From contig JANQSM010000265.1 in NCBI GenBank assembly GCA_028284025.1, positions 1-5,737 on the forward strand: DNA of 5,737 bases, given 5' to 3'. Both the position numbers and the translations under genes were made by a program. Under the pieces are notes generated by a model that saw only the letters and a list, made by a program, of their open reading frames with translations, was not told the origin of the DNA and searched no databases. Position 1 is the stretch's first letter. Each line of letters opens with the position of its first letter. The stretch comes from Alphaproteobacteria bacterium. Lineage in GTDB: Bacteria > Pseudomonadota > Alphaproteobacteria > JANQSM01. Shown one piece after another: positions 1 to 5,737 of this stretch.

Positions 1-59
1 CATGCTGCAAATGCAATCCCGCCAAATAAACCCAAAGTGAAAAGAATACCTGCCTTCAT
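1..59 (-). CDS. tadC: Start of a membrane protein gene, probably tadC (partial, cut by the window edge)
   Basis: Only 19 codons are visible. The ATG at 59 overlaps the tadB stop codon in an ATGA arrangement, and AAGG at 71-68 sits 8 bases upstream as a plausible ribosome binding site. The peptide begins MKAG and continues as one hydrophobic stretch (ILFTLGLFGGIAFAA), which suits a first transmembrane helix. In tad operons the gene after tadB is normally tadC, the second inner-membrane platform protein of the T2SSF family, and such proteins begin with a membrane segment. The call therefore rests mainly on position. The same stretch could also be a signal peptide of another protein (AFA-A resembles a cleavage site), so identity is not certain. 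Confidence 0.6.
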   Translation of the reverse strand, partial: MKAGILFTLGLFGGIAFAA

Positions 60-1039
60 ATGTCAAACCTTACCATTTTACGCATTACAAATGCGTCAAT
101 TCCAATCATGCCTAATGCTACGGCCATCAACATATTGCCGCGCGGATCCTCAATCAGCATCATCATGTAACCAGGGTTCATTTGCATCAAAAGACCAAAC
201 ATAATGAACGGCAAAGATCCGATAATATAAGCACTCATTTTTGCCTCTGCTGACATAGCTTTAATTTTAAGCTGTACCCCTTTGCGACGGCGCAACACAT
301 CGGATAAATTTTCTAAAGTCTCTGCCAGGTTCCCTCCGGTTTCTTGTTGGATAGACAAAGCGATGACAAAGAAATTGAATTCCGGTAAATCTAATTTTCT
401 GGCTGTATCAATCAAAATATCGTTTAAAGTATCTCCAAGTTGCAGCCGATCTTTAACTTGCCCAAATTCTTCTGATACCGGCGGTGGCATTTCTGCGGCA
501 ATAGTTTTGATAGATTCTGAAATCGGTAAGCCAGAGCGTAATCCGCGTACAATAAGGTCAATCGCTTCAGGAAATTGTTCAATAAACTTTCTTTGACGTT
601 TGCCAATAGCCCGCGTGACATACATCTTTGGTAATAGCAAGCCGATCGCAAGACCAGAAAGTAATGCTAGAAAATAAGAAATACCGGTATAATGCTGCAC
701 AATCATGACGGCAGCAAAAGTCGTTAAAAGATTAATCAGAACATACTGCCCAACATCCATTTTCATGCCAGCGCGGCGCAGGCGCTTGCGAATTGACGCC
801 GCATTGGGCATATATTTTTTGATCATTTGATCCAGAAGATGCAGGCTGCTGTTGGCTGTATCTTTGCGTACATTCACCGCCGGGTGCAAGTCCAGCATGC
901 CATTGGCCGCACGGGTGGCTACCTTGTGCATTCGTTTGCGTTGCGTATTATTAAAATAAGCGATTGCCTGATCAATGGCAAAATAAAGGCCAGCCAGAAC
1001 GGCAGAAACAAGAAAAACAGTGTTAGGATCTATTGACAT
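56..1039 (-). CDS. tadB: TadB, inner-membrane platform protein of the Tad/Flp pilus (T2SSF family)
   Basis: TadB is an integral inner-membrane protein that, with TadC, forms the platform coupling the CpaF/TadA ATPase to assembly of the Flp pilus. From the ATG at 1039 the product is 327 residues, a normal length. Hydrophobic segments lie near residues 6-24, 99-115, 120-137, 268-286 and 300-318. The cytoplasmic T2SSF domain lies about 154-250 and contains the family pattern FIEQFPEAIDLIVRGLRSG followed by QQETGGNLAETLENLSDVLR. The loop NPGYMMMLIEDPRG before the last helix is also typical of TadB. A GTG at 1048 would add three residues, but the GGAG at 1051-1048 would then overlap the start codon. 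It lies 8 bases before the ATG at 1039, so that ATG is preferred. The gene overlaps the end of cpaF by 10 bases and its stop overlaps the next start, indicating translational coupling. Confidence 0.95.
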   Translation of the reverse strand: MSIDPNTVFLVSAVLAGLYFAIDQAIAYFNNTQRKRMHKVATRAANGMLDLHPAVNVRKDTANSSLHLLDQMIKKYMPNAASIRKRLRRAGMKMDVGQYVLINLLTTFAAVMIVQHYTGISYFLALLSGLAIGLLLPKMYVTRAIGKRQRKFIEQFPEAIDLIVRGLRSGLPISESIKTIAAEMPPPVSEEFGQVKDRLQLGDTLNDILIDTARKLDLPEFNFFVIALSIQQETGGNLAETLENLSDVLRRRKGVQLKIKAMSAEAKMSAYIIGSLPFIMFGLLMQMNPGYMMMLIEDPRGNMLMAVALGMIGIDAFVMRKMVRFDI

Positions 1040-2538
1040 TTCAGACACTCCATCAAGATATCTTCCAGCCCAAAGTAAGCTGCACGTTCACTGAATTTTG
1101 GCTTAATTCCGGCTGAAGCAAAACTACCGACCAAATTGCCATCAGCGTCTTCGGTTTCAAATTTATAGGTATAAAGATCTTGCGTGGTGACTACGTCACC
1201 TTCCATTCCTACTACTTCTGTCACGTGGGTGATGCGACGTTTTCCGTCACGCATGCGGCTGACCTGAATGATTAAATCTACCGCAGATGAAATTTGTGTC
1301 CGCACGGCTTTGCTAGGAAGATTAATCCCGGCCATGCCCACCATATTTTCAAGCCGGGTTAAAGCTTCCCGCGGGTTATTGGCGTGAATAGTGCACAAAG
1401 ACCCATCATGGCCAGTATTCATGGCTTGCAGCATATCAACCGCTTCGGAAGATCGAACCTCCCCAAGAATGATACGATCCGGGCGCATCCGCAGCGAGTT
1501 TTTAACCAGGTCTCGCATACTGACTTCGTTATCTCCCTCCAGATTTGGAGGGCGTGTTTCCAGGCGTACGACGTGGGGTTGTTGCAATTGTAGCTCGGCA
1601 GCATCTTCAATAGTGACGATACGTTCACCATGATCAATCATTTGCGATAGAGCATTTAATGTGGTGGTTTTACCAGATCCAGTTCCTCCGGAAATAATAA
1701 TGTTTAATCGTGATCTGGCTGCAATTTTCAAAATAGTCGCCATGGTTTCAGAAATATTTTCCTGGCTGACCATGGTATCCAGTGTAATTTTGCGTTTGGC
1801 AAATTTTCGGATAGAAATCGATGCCCCATCTAAAGCAAGTGGAGGAATAATGACATTTACCCGGCTACCATCTGCCAGACGTGCATCGCACATTGGCGAA
1901 GATTCATCTACCCTGCGACCAATGGCTGTCACAATACGAGTAGCAACATTCATCACATGCTTATTATCTTTGAAGCAAATATTGGTAAGCTCCAGTTTAC
2001 CTTTGCGCTCTATATATATCTGATGAGGCCCGTTGACCATAATATCAGTGACTTCATCATCATGAAGTAATGGCTCTAACGGTCCCAGTCCCAGCATATC
2101 ATCAAGTAAGGCATCATTAAGTTCATTACGCTCGTGCAGGTTTAAGTTGAGCTTTTTCTCATCAATAATTTCATCGACAATATCATGAATCTGGTTTTCG
2201 ATCTTGCCACGTTGTTGGGACGCAACCGACACAATGTCAATGCGTTCCAACAACTCTGGCAGGATGAGGTCCTTAGCCTTTGTGATGGCACTGTCATAAT
2301 GGGATGTTGCCATCGCTTTTTTTAGATCCTCAAGATCAAAATCTCCCTGACTGGAAAGTTTTTCAGAAGTTTTACCTTCATTGATTTCAAAGTTTTCTTC
2401 TGCTGGGACAACGTCTTCAGCAGTAGCAGAAATTTCAATATCCTCAACGGCTTGTTCGCTGGCCTGTAACCTCAGGCTTAAGCGCTCAAGCACATTTTCA
2501 TGATTGTCGTGTTTTTTACTCACTGTGTTCTCTGCCAT
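1030..2538 (-). CDS. cpaF: CpaF/TadA, secretion ATPase of the Tad/Flp pilus
   Basis: CpaF is the cytoplasmic hexameric ATPase of the GspE/VirB11 superfamily that powers Flp pilus assembly by acting on TadB and TadC. The 502-residue product has all the catalytic motifs: Walker A GGTGSGKT at 284-291, the Asp box with E311-D312 in [11 protein letters not shown], Walker [12 protein letters not shown] with E360, and the His box [13 protein letters not shown] with H377 and H385. The N-domain pattern [21 protein letters not shown] (about 151-171) and the end [22 protein letters not shown] are typical of CpaF. Residues 1 to about 70 are acidic, polar and probably disordered, followed by a helical region before the N-domain. 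It starts 9 bases after the cpaE stop. The ribosome binding site is weak (only AAGAAAA upstream), which may point to reinitiation by ribosomes leaving cpaE. The tetracysteine motif of GspE/PilB is absent, as is normal for this family. Confidence 0.97.
   Translation of the reverse strand: MAENTVSKKHDNHENVLERLSLRLQASEQAVEDIEISATAEDVVPAEENFEINEGKTSEKLSSQGDFDLEDLKKAMATSHYDSAITKAKDLILPELLERIDIVSVASQQRGKIENQIHDIVDEIIDEKKLNLNLHERNELNDALLDDMLGLGPLEPLLHDDEVTDIMVNGPHQIYIERKGKLELTNICFKDNKHVMNVATRIVTAIGRRVDESSPMCDARLADGSRVNVIIPPLALDGASISIRKFAKRKITLDTMVSQENISETMATILKIAARSRLNIIISGGTGSGKTTTLNALSQMIDHGERIVTIEDAAELQLQQPHVVRLETRPPNLEGDNEVSMRDLVKNSLRMRPDRIILGEVRSSEAVDMLQAMNTGHDGSLCTIHANNPREALTRLENMVGMAGINLPSKAVRTQISSAVDLIIQVSRMRDGKRRITHVTEVVGMEGDVVTTQDLYTYKFETEDADGNLVGSFASAGIKPKFSERAAYFGLEDILMECLKCQ
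1048..1051 (-). promoter_or_regulatory. Ribosome binding site of tadB, inside the end of cpaF
   Basis: GGAG on the minus strand, 8 bases before the ATG at 1039. It decides the tadB start: for the in-frame GTG at 1048 it would overlap the start codon and could not serve as a Shine-Dalgarno site. It lies within the last codons of cpaF, so tadB initiation probably depends on ribosomes finishing cpaF. Confidence 0.7.
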
Positions 2539-2547
2539 GTTATTTTC

Positions 2548-3774
2548 TTAATCCAGTATCCAGCTTAAGATGCTGTTTTTCTTTTGAGTTTTGGGGGCAC
2601 CAACAATTTCTGCACAATAGGCACTCAGCTCTTTTACAACTTTTGAATCAGGCGACGCTTCTGCCAAAGCTTTACCGTTATTCAAAGCAAAAGCGCAATT
2701 ACCACTGTCTTCCGGCAGCATCACCGTTATTGTCTGATTGACTGCTTTTTCAAATTCTTCTTTTGTAAGCTCTCCGTCCTTGCCTGCCCCGACACGGTTG
2801 GCAATAATTTTAAACCGACAGTCTTCACGAATATGCTTGGCGTGTGCCATAAGCCGGATGGTATCGCGAATTCCAAACAAAGAGAGATCTGTGACAATGT
2901 GTAACTCATCAATTCGGTCCAGAAGATTTTTTTGCAAATGTAATGCGTGTCTGGGCAGATCAATCACAATATATTCAAAATTCTTGGATAATTCATGCAG
3001 CAATGGATCAACGGTACGCTCACTCATTTCCAGATGATTCGCTAAATTTTCCTCTACACCCATGACATAAAGATGTTCCCCGGCTTTTGCCAAAGCGCTA
3101 TTGACGAACAGGTCGTCAATTCGATCTGGATTGCGGATGGCTTCAATAAACCCAGTGCTAGGTTCTACATCCAGTGCTAAAGACAGGGTGCCAAAATAAG
3201 GATCCAGATCCAACAGCACTGTATGGCGATGGTGTTTTTCAGCCATCAGCCAAGCTGAATTTACAGCCAAAGAACTACATCCCACCCCTCCACGAGCACC
3301 TGTGAAAACGATTGTCTTACTGCGGGATTTCCCGTGGGATTGTCCTAAAGCAACGGTCTCCATGACTTCATTCAGTTTTTCTGCAACAACAGGTTTTGGA
3401 ATATAATCAGCAAACCCGGCCAACATTAGATCACGATAAAATTGCAGGCTATTTTCCTCGCCCACGCCTATCAGCTTGACCTCTCCTTTGCAGTGATAGG
3501 CCATAGTAGTTGCCTCTTCGATGGCATTGGCACAGTCACTTAGATCAATAATAACAATGTCGGGCAATTCCAGCCCACGCCCGGCCAATCTTTTATTCGC
3601 CTCTGTTACAGTTTCAGAAAGCGCATCCTGGCAAGTAAAATGGTTTGCGTTTAGATGCTCCACCAACTGTTTGATTGCTTCATCTTTGCTGAATACCACC
3701 ACGGACCATTGCTGACCATGGGGCGTAGATGTGGCCCCTGATTTTGGGATGTTAAGTACGGCTGCGGTGCTCAT
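2548..3774 (-). CDS. cpaE: CpaE/TadZ, pilus localisation protein with receiver-like and degenerate ParA/MinD-like ATPase domains
   Basis: CpaE/TadZ proteins direct the Tad apparatus to its place in the cell, often a pole. The 408-residue product has a receiver-like N-terminal domain (about 22-145) and a ParA/MinD-like domain (about 152-390). The receiver part has acidic D31-E32, an aspartate at the usual phospho-acceptor position (PDIVIIDLSD, D77) and a lysine in YIPKP (K127). The ATPase part has a deviant Walker A, GARGGVGCSS at 159-168, then LLDLDPYFGT (D189, D191) and Walker B YIVIDLP with D272. The P-loop carries R161 where MinD-like proteins have their signature lysine and C166 in place of the P-loop lysine, so hydrolysis may be weak or lost. 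The ATG at 3774 overlaps the cpaD stop (ATGA), with GGAG at 3786-3783 placed 8 bases upstream. Identity is secure; catalytic activity is not. Confidence 0.95.
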   Translation of the reverse strand: MSTAAVLNIPKSGATSTPHGQQWSVVVFSKDEAIKQLVEHLNANHFTCQDALSETVTEANKRLAGRGLELPDIVIIDLSDCANAIEEATTMAYHCKGEVKLIGVGEENSLQFYRDLMLAGFADYIPKPVVAEKLNEVMETVALGQSHGKSRSKTIVFTGARGGVGCSSLAVNSAWLMAEKHHRHTVLLDLDPYFGTLSLALDVEPSTGFIEAIRNPDRIDDLFVNSALAKAGEHLYVMGVEENLANHLEMSERTVDPLLHELSKNFEYIVIDLPRHALHLQKNLLDRIDELHIVTDLSLFGIRDTIRLMAHAKHIREDCRFKIIANRVGAGKDGELTKEEFEKAVNQTITVMLPEDSGNCAFALNNGKALAEASPDSKVVKELSAYCAEIVGAPKTQKKNSILSWILD

Positions 3775-4112
3775 TGTCCTAACTCCGAAATAATACTATC
3801 AGACAGCTCGGTTGTTTCTCCGGCACGGTACCGTTGAATGGAAAGCGTTGTTGCTTCACCATCTGCCATATCCATTTCATTAGGAGCTTTAAGATCATCC
3901 TGATTGGCGAGCATTTTTTGTAGATTTATGGCGTTGGCACACCCAAGTCGGCGCGTATCTGCACATGTCTCTGCTTTTTCTGTCAGTGTAGGTGCATAGG
4001 TTAAGCGGAGTGGCGTTTGATCCACTTCCTTAGGCACACAGGCACTGACAAGAATCAGAATGGCACACAGTCCCGTAATTTTTTTCAGTATCAATTTTGT
4101 TTCCTGCCACAT
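3771..4112 (-). CDS. cpaD: Short CpaD-family pilus assembly lipoprotein
   Basis: CpaD is an outer-membrane-associated lipoprotein thought to help the CpaC secretin in Alphaproteobacteria. From the ATG at 4112 the product is 113 residues. Residues 1-24 form a lipoprotein signal: basic start with two lysines, hydrophobic LCAILILVSA, then a lipobox VSAC with C25. The second half carries the CpaD C-terminal signature: LGCANAINLQKMLANQDDL (about 56-74), an acidic M-D-x-A-D-G segment, and IQRYRAGETT (about 92-101). Usual CpaD proteins are about 200 residues or more. Here most of the region between lipobox and signature is missing, leaving only about 30 residues. There is no sign of a frameshift and the reading frame is intact. 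A TTG at 4130 would add six residues, but AGGAG at 4124-4120 lies 7 bases before the ATG and favours it. The gene follows cpaC by 10 bases and overlaps cpaE by 4. Confidence 0.85.
   Translation of the reverse strand: MWQETKLILKKITGLCAILILVSACVPKEVDQTPLRLTYAPTLTEKAETCADTRRLGCANAINLQKMLANQDDLKAPNEMDMADGEATTLSIQRYRAGETTELSDSIISELGQ
3783..3786 (-). promoter_or_regulatory. Ribosome binding site of cpaE, inside the end of cpaD
   Basis: GGAG on the minus strand, 8 bases before the cpaE ATG at 3774, within the last codons of cpaD. Together with the ATGA stop-start overlap it suggests coupled translation of cpaD and cpaE. A second AGGA, only 2 bases before the ATG, is too close to be the main site. 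Confidence 0.65.
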
Positions 4113-4119
4113 TATTTTT

Positions 4120-4124
4120 CTCCT
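4120..4124 (-). promoter_or_regulatory. Ribosome binding site of cpaD, overlapping the cpaC stop codon
   Basis: AGGAG on the minus strand, 7 bases before the ATG at 4112. Its first two bases belong to the cpaC TAG stop. It lies downstream of the alternative TTG at 4130, so only the ATG start makes use of it. Confidence 0.75.
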
Positions 4125-5484
4125 AATCAATTAAGAATCCCACGTCTCCCACGGTTTGCCGTTCAATTTTTGGCTTTGCAGGTGGGACAATGTTTTCTGC
4201 CAATTTTTTGGTATACGCATCTGTAGGCAGCACAATTTCTTCAGCCGGTACAGGCTTGACGATGTAAGGCGTGACCACGATGACTAATTCAGTCTCACTG
4301 CGTTGAAATCTGTCAGATCGGAATAGAGGGCCAAGAACAGGTACGTCGCCCGCTCCAGGCAGTTTGGATAAATCATCTTGAGTGTTTTGCTGGATTAATC
4401 CAGCAATCGCAAAGCTCTGGCCGCTTCCCAATTCAACAGTTGTTTCTGCGCGACGCGTGCTCAAAGCCGGAATAATAAGGTTTTGTACCTGAATTGCCCC
4501 CACATTTGTGAGTTGGCTCACTTCAGGCCGTACCCGCAGGTTAATTCGGTTGCCGCTGATCAGAGTTGGTGTAAATGCCAGACTCACCCCAAACGGACGG
4601 TATTCAACTGAAATGCGGTCATCATCTTGCGCGGTTGGCACGGGGAATTCTCCTCCTGCTAAAAATTCTGCTGTCTCACCGGAAAGGGCAGTCAGGTTTG
4701 GTTCAGCCAGAACGCTGATCAACCCTTCATCTTCCAAAGCATCGAACAGCACATCTAAATCTACATTTCCTTCGTTGTAACCTAAATTCAGGTTATTCAC
4801 TCCGTCACTGCGGGTAATGAGTGTACCTGCCGAGAACAGTGGATTACCCGTTGCTATACCAAAAATTACTGATCCGGCGTTTAATCCTGCCTCCCAGTTA
4901 AAGCCTAAATCCTTGATTGTATCGCGGGATACTTCAGCAATGCGCACCCGTAAATTGACCTGATTTGAGGTCTCAACCTTTAGCTGATTAATGACCTCAT
5001 CTTCTGAACCTCCTACGCGAACTGCCATACGGCGGGCATCTTCTGCGTCAGATGGACTAAATACTTTTCCAGCCAAAACAATGGCACCATCAATGGAGGA
5101 TAATTTAATTTGATGTCCGGGGATTACTTCATCCAGTGCTTTTTTAAGACGGCTTAAATTGTGATTCACTGAGATTGGTTTGCTTAATGTTACGTCCCCA
5201 TTTCTGTCAACAGCGTAAACAACCGTGTCCCCAGGTTGCCGGCCAAACAGGTAGATCATACTGGGGGATTTGACCTGTACATCGGCGATTTCGGGGTCAG
5301 CGATGAATACCTGTTCGGCCGGGCTGTTGAGTTTAATAAGAGTTCCTTTGTTGATCTCCAGTGTTAGTGTTTTTTGCAAGGGGGCAACAACTTGCTGGGC
5401 ATGAGCATTTGGCAATGCTACCAGTATCAGCATCATGAATGCTGCCACCATCAATAAAATGTTTCTCATCTGCCAGTGCGCCAT
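4123..5484 (-). CDS. cpaC: CpaC/RcpA, outer-membrane secretin of the Tad/Flp pilus
   Basis: CpaC is the secretin through which the Flp pilus crosses the outer membrane. The 453-residue product begins with a signal peptide: a long hydrophobic core (ILLMVAAFMMLILVAL), then PNAHA-QQ, with probable cleavage after A29. A pilus-secretin N-terminal domain follows (about 36-106: TLEINKGTLIKLNSPAEQVFIADPEIADVQV, then IYLFGRQPGDTVVYAVD). A BON-like domain lies about 108-170. The secretin domain lies about 175-411, with LISVLAEPNLTALSGETAEFLAGGEFPVP near 255-283 and the closing LVIVVTPYIVKP near 400-411. The ATG at 5484 directly abuts the cpaB stop with no spacer. AAGGA at 5499-5495 lies 10 bases upstream, a slightly long but usable spacing. 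An internal ATG at 5469 has no comparable site. Nothing in the protein looks truncated. Confidence 0.97.
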   Translation of the reverse strand: MAHWQMRNILLMVAAFMMLILVALPNAHAQQVVAPLQKTLTLEINKGTLIKLNSPAEQVFIADPEIADVQVKSPSMIYLFGRQPGDTVVYAVDRNGDVTLSKPISVNHNLSRLKKALDEVIPGHQIKLSSIDGAIVLAGKVFSPSDAEDARRMAVRVGGSEDEVINQLKVETSNQVNLRVRIAEVSRDTIKDLGFNWEAGLNAGSVIFGIATGNPLFSAGTLITRSDGVNNLNLGYNEGNVDLDVLFDALEDEGLISVLAEPNLTALSGETAEFLAGGEFPVPTAQDDDRISVEYRPFGVSLAFTPTLISGNRINLRVRPEVSQLTNVGAIQVQNLIIPALSTRRAETTVELGSGQSFAIAGLIQQNTQDDLSKLPGAGDVPVLGPLFRSDRFQRSETELVIVVTPYIVKPVPAEEIVLPTDAYTKKLAENIVPPAKPKIERQTVGDVGFLID

Positions 5485-5737
5485 TTATTTTATTTCCTTT
5501 ACATTTACCTTATAGGTTTCGGATCCACGCATGACTTGAACCGATGTATTTTGTTCTGCCGCATCCAGCAGGAAGCTGGCGTCACTGTCCCAGGTGTATC
5601 CGCGCTCTGTTGAGTTAGAGGCGTTATTGACGTGATAAGGTAGGAGTTGTTGGAACGTGACATCGCCAGCTTCGCTGCTGTCATCTGCGTTGGTAACTTC
5701 AAATGTTGGAATAAATTCTTGTGCCAGGCTGCGCAGG
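5485..5737 (-). CDS. cpaB: CpaB/RcpC, C-terminal part (partial, cut by the window edge)
   Basis: An open frame enters at the right edge and ends in TAA at 5487-5485, giving 83 whole codons of a C-terminus. It begins LRSLAQEFIPTFEV, has a middle segment rich in Asn, Ser and acidic residues, and ends with TSVQVMRGSETYKVNVKEIK. The V-x-V-x-RG-x-x-x-x-Y-x-V ending resembles the end of CpaB/RcpC proteins. These are periplasmic, with a SAF domain and an RcpC-type C-terminal domain, and are thought to support or gate the secretin. Position immediately before cpaC, with stop and start abutting, also fits cpaB. The SAF domain and N-terminal membrane anchor would lie outside the window. The middle segment (about 5557-5670) does not match anything I recognise, so the call leans on position and the last 20 residues. 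Confidence 0.75.
   Translation of the reverse strand, partial: LRSLAQEFIPTFEVTNADDSSEAGDVTFQQLLPYHVNNASNSTERGYTWDSDASFLLDAAEQNTSVQVMRGSETYKVNVKEIK
5495..5499 (-). promoter_or_regulatory. Ribosome binding site of cpaC, inside the last codons of cpaB
   Basis: AAGGA on the minus strand, 10 bases before the ATG at 5484 and inside the cpaB coding sequence. It supports the ATG at 5484 over the internal ATG at 5469. Confidence 0.5.

Noticed and set aside
38..66. TTGACA at 66-61 on the minus strand as a promoter for the gene after tadB
   Set aside because: At the proper 17-base spacing the -10 position reads TTTTCA, not TATAAT-like, and the motif is explained by the last tadB codons.
282..596. A 104-codon plus-strand open frame opposite tadB
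   Set aside because: It lies wholly inside the conserved T2SSF domain of tadB on the other strand and shows no recognisable domain or good start context.
1661..2023. A 120-codon plus-strand open frame opposite cpaF
   Set aside because: It is the antisense of the conserved Walker A region of cpaF; its start, [10 protein letters not shown], is the typical mirror of a [10 protein letters not shown]-loop. cpaF is intact on the other strand.
1030..2538. Identification of the ATPase as a type II secretion GspE, PilB or VirB11 protein
   Set aside because: The neighbours (CpaC, CpaD, CpaE, TadB), the lack of a tetracysteine motif, and the CpaF-type N- and C-terminal patterns place it in the Tad system.
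2738..3037. A 99-codon plus-strand open frame opposite cpaE
   Set aside because: It is a shadow of the cpaE ATPase domain, with a composition rich in Ser, Arg and Cys as expected from an antisense frame.
5505..5702. A 65-codon minus-strand open frame at the right end
   Set aside because: It overlaps the cpaB frame out of phase. The cpaB frame gives a sensible C-terminus ending exactly at the cpaC start, whereas this one does not.
1..5737. CRISPR arrays, transfer RNA or ribosomal RNA genes, insertion sequences and rho-independent terminators
   Set aside because: No repeated units, RNA-like folds, transposase frames or hairpin-plus-T-run structures were seen. Coding sequence fills the window.

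Overview
The window is a slice of a tad/cpa (Flp-type, type IVc) pilus assembly operon, read entirely from the minus strand. The genes run from right to left in transcriptional order: cpaB (3' end only), cpaC, cpaD, cpaE, cpaF, tadB and the first codons of what is probably tadC. This order, and a CpaD-family lipoprotein between the secretin and CpaE, is the arrangement typical of Alphaproteobacteria. Base composition looks moderately AT-rich by eye, so a lower-GC alphaproteobacterium is likelier than a Caulobacter- or Rhizobium-like high-GC one. The genus cannot be told from the sequence.

Layout (minus strand): 5737-5485 C-terminus of CpaB; 5484-4123 secretin CpaC; 4112-3771 a short CpaD-type lipoprotein; 3774-2548 CpaE/TadZ with a receiver-like domain and a degenerate ParA/MinD-like ATPase domain; 2538-1030 assembly ATPase CpaF/TadA; 1039-56 inner-membrane platform protein TadB; 59-1 the start of the next membrane gene. 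Gaps are 0, 10, -4, 9, -10 and -4 bases, so there is no room for a promoter or terminator between genes. The run appears to be one translationally coupled transcript. No stretch longer than 10 bases lies outside a gene.

The parts fit one machine. CpaC forms the outer-membrane pore, helped by CpaB and the CpaD lipoprotein. CpaE places the apparatus, CpaF powers assembly, and TadB with TadC forms the inner-membrane platform on which Flp pilin is polymerised. Pilin, prepilin peptidase (CpaA), the TadE/F/G pseudopilins and TadD are not in the window and would be expected outside it.

This is a recognisable system, not a new one. The points worth a second look are the strongly shortened CpaD, the loss of both lysines in the CpaE P-loop, a CpaE receiver-like domain that keeps its possible phospho-acceptor aspartate, an unrecognised segment near the CpaB C-terminus, and two start codons where the ribosome binding site argues against the longest reading frame.
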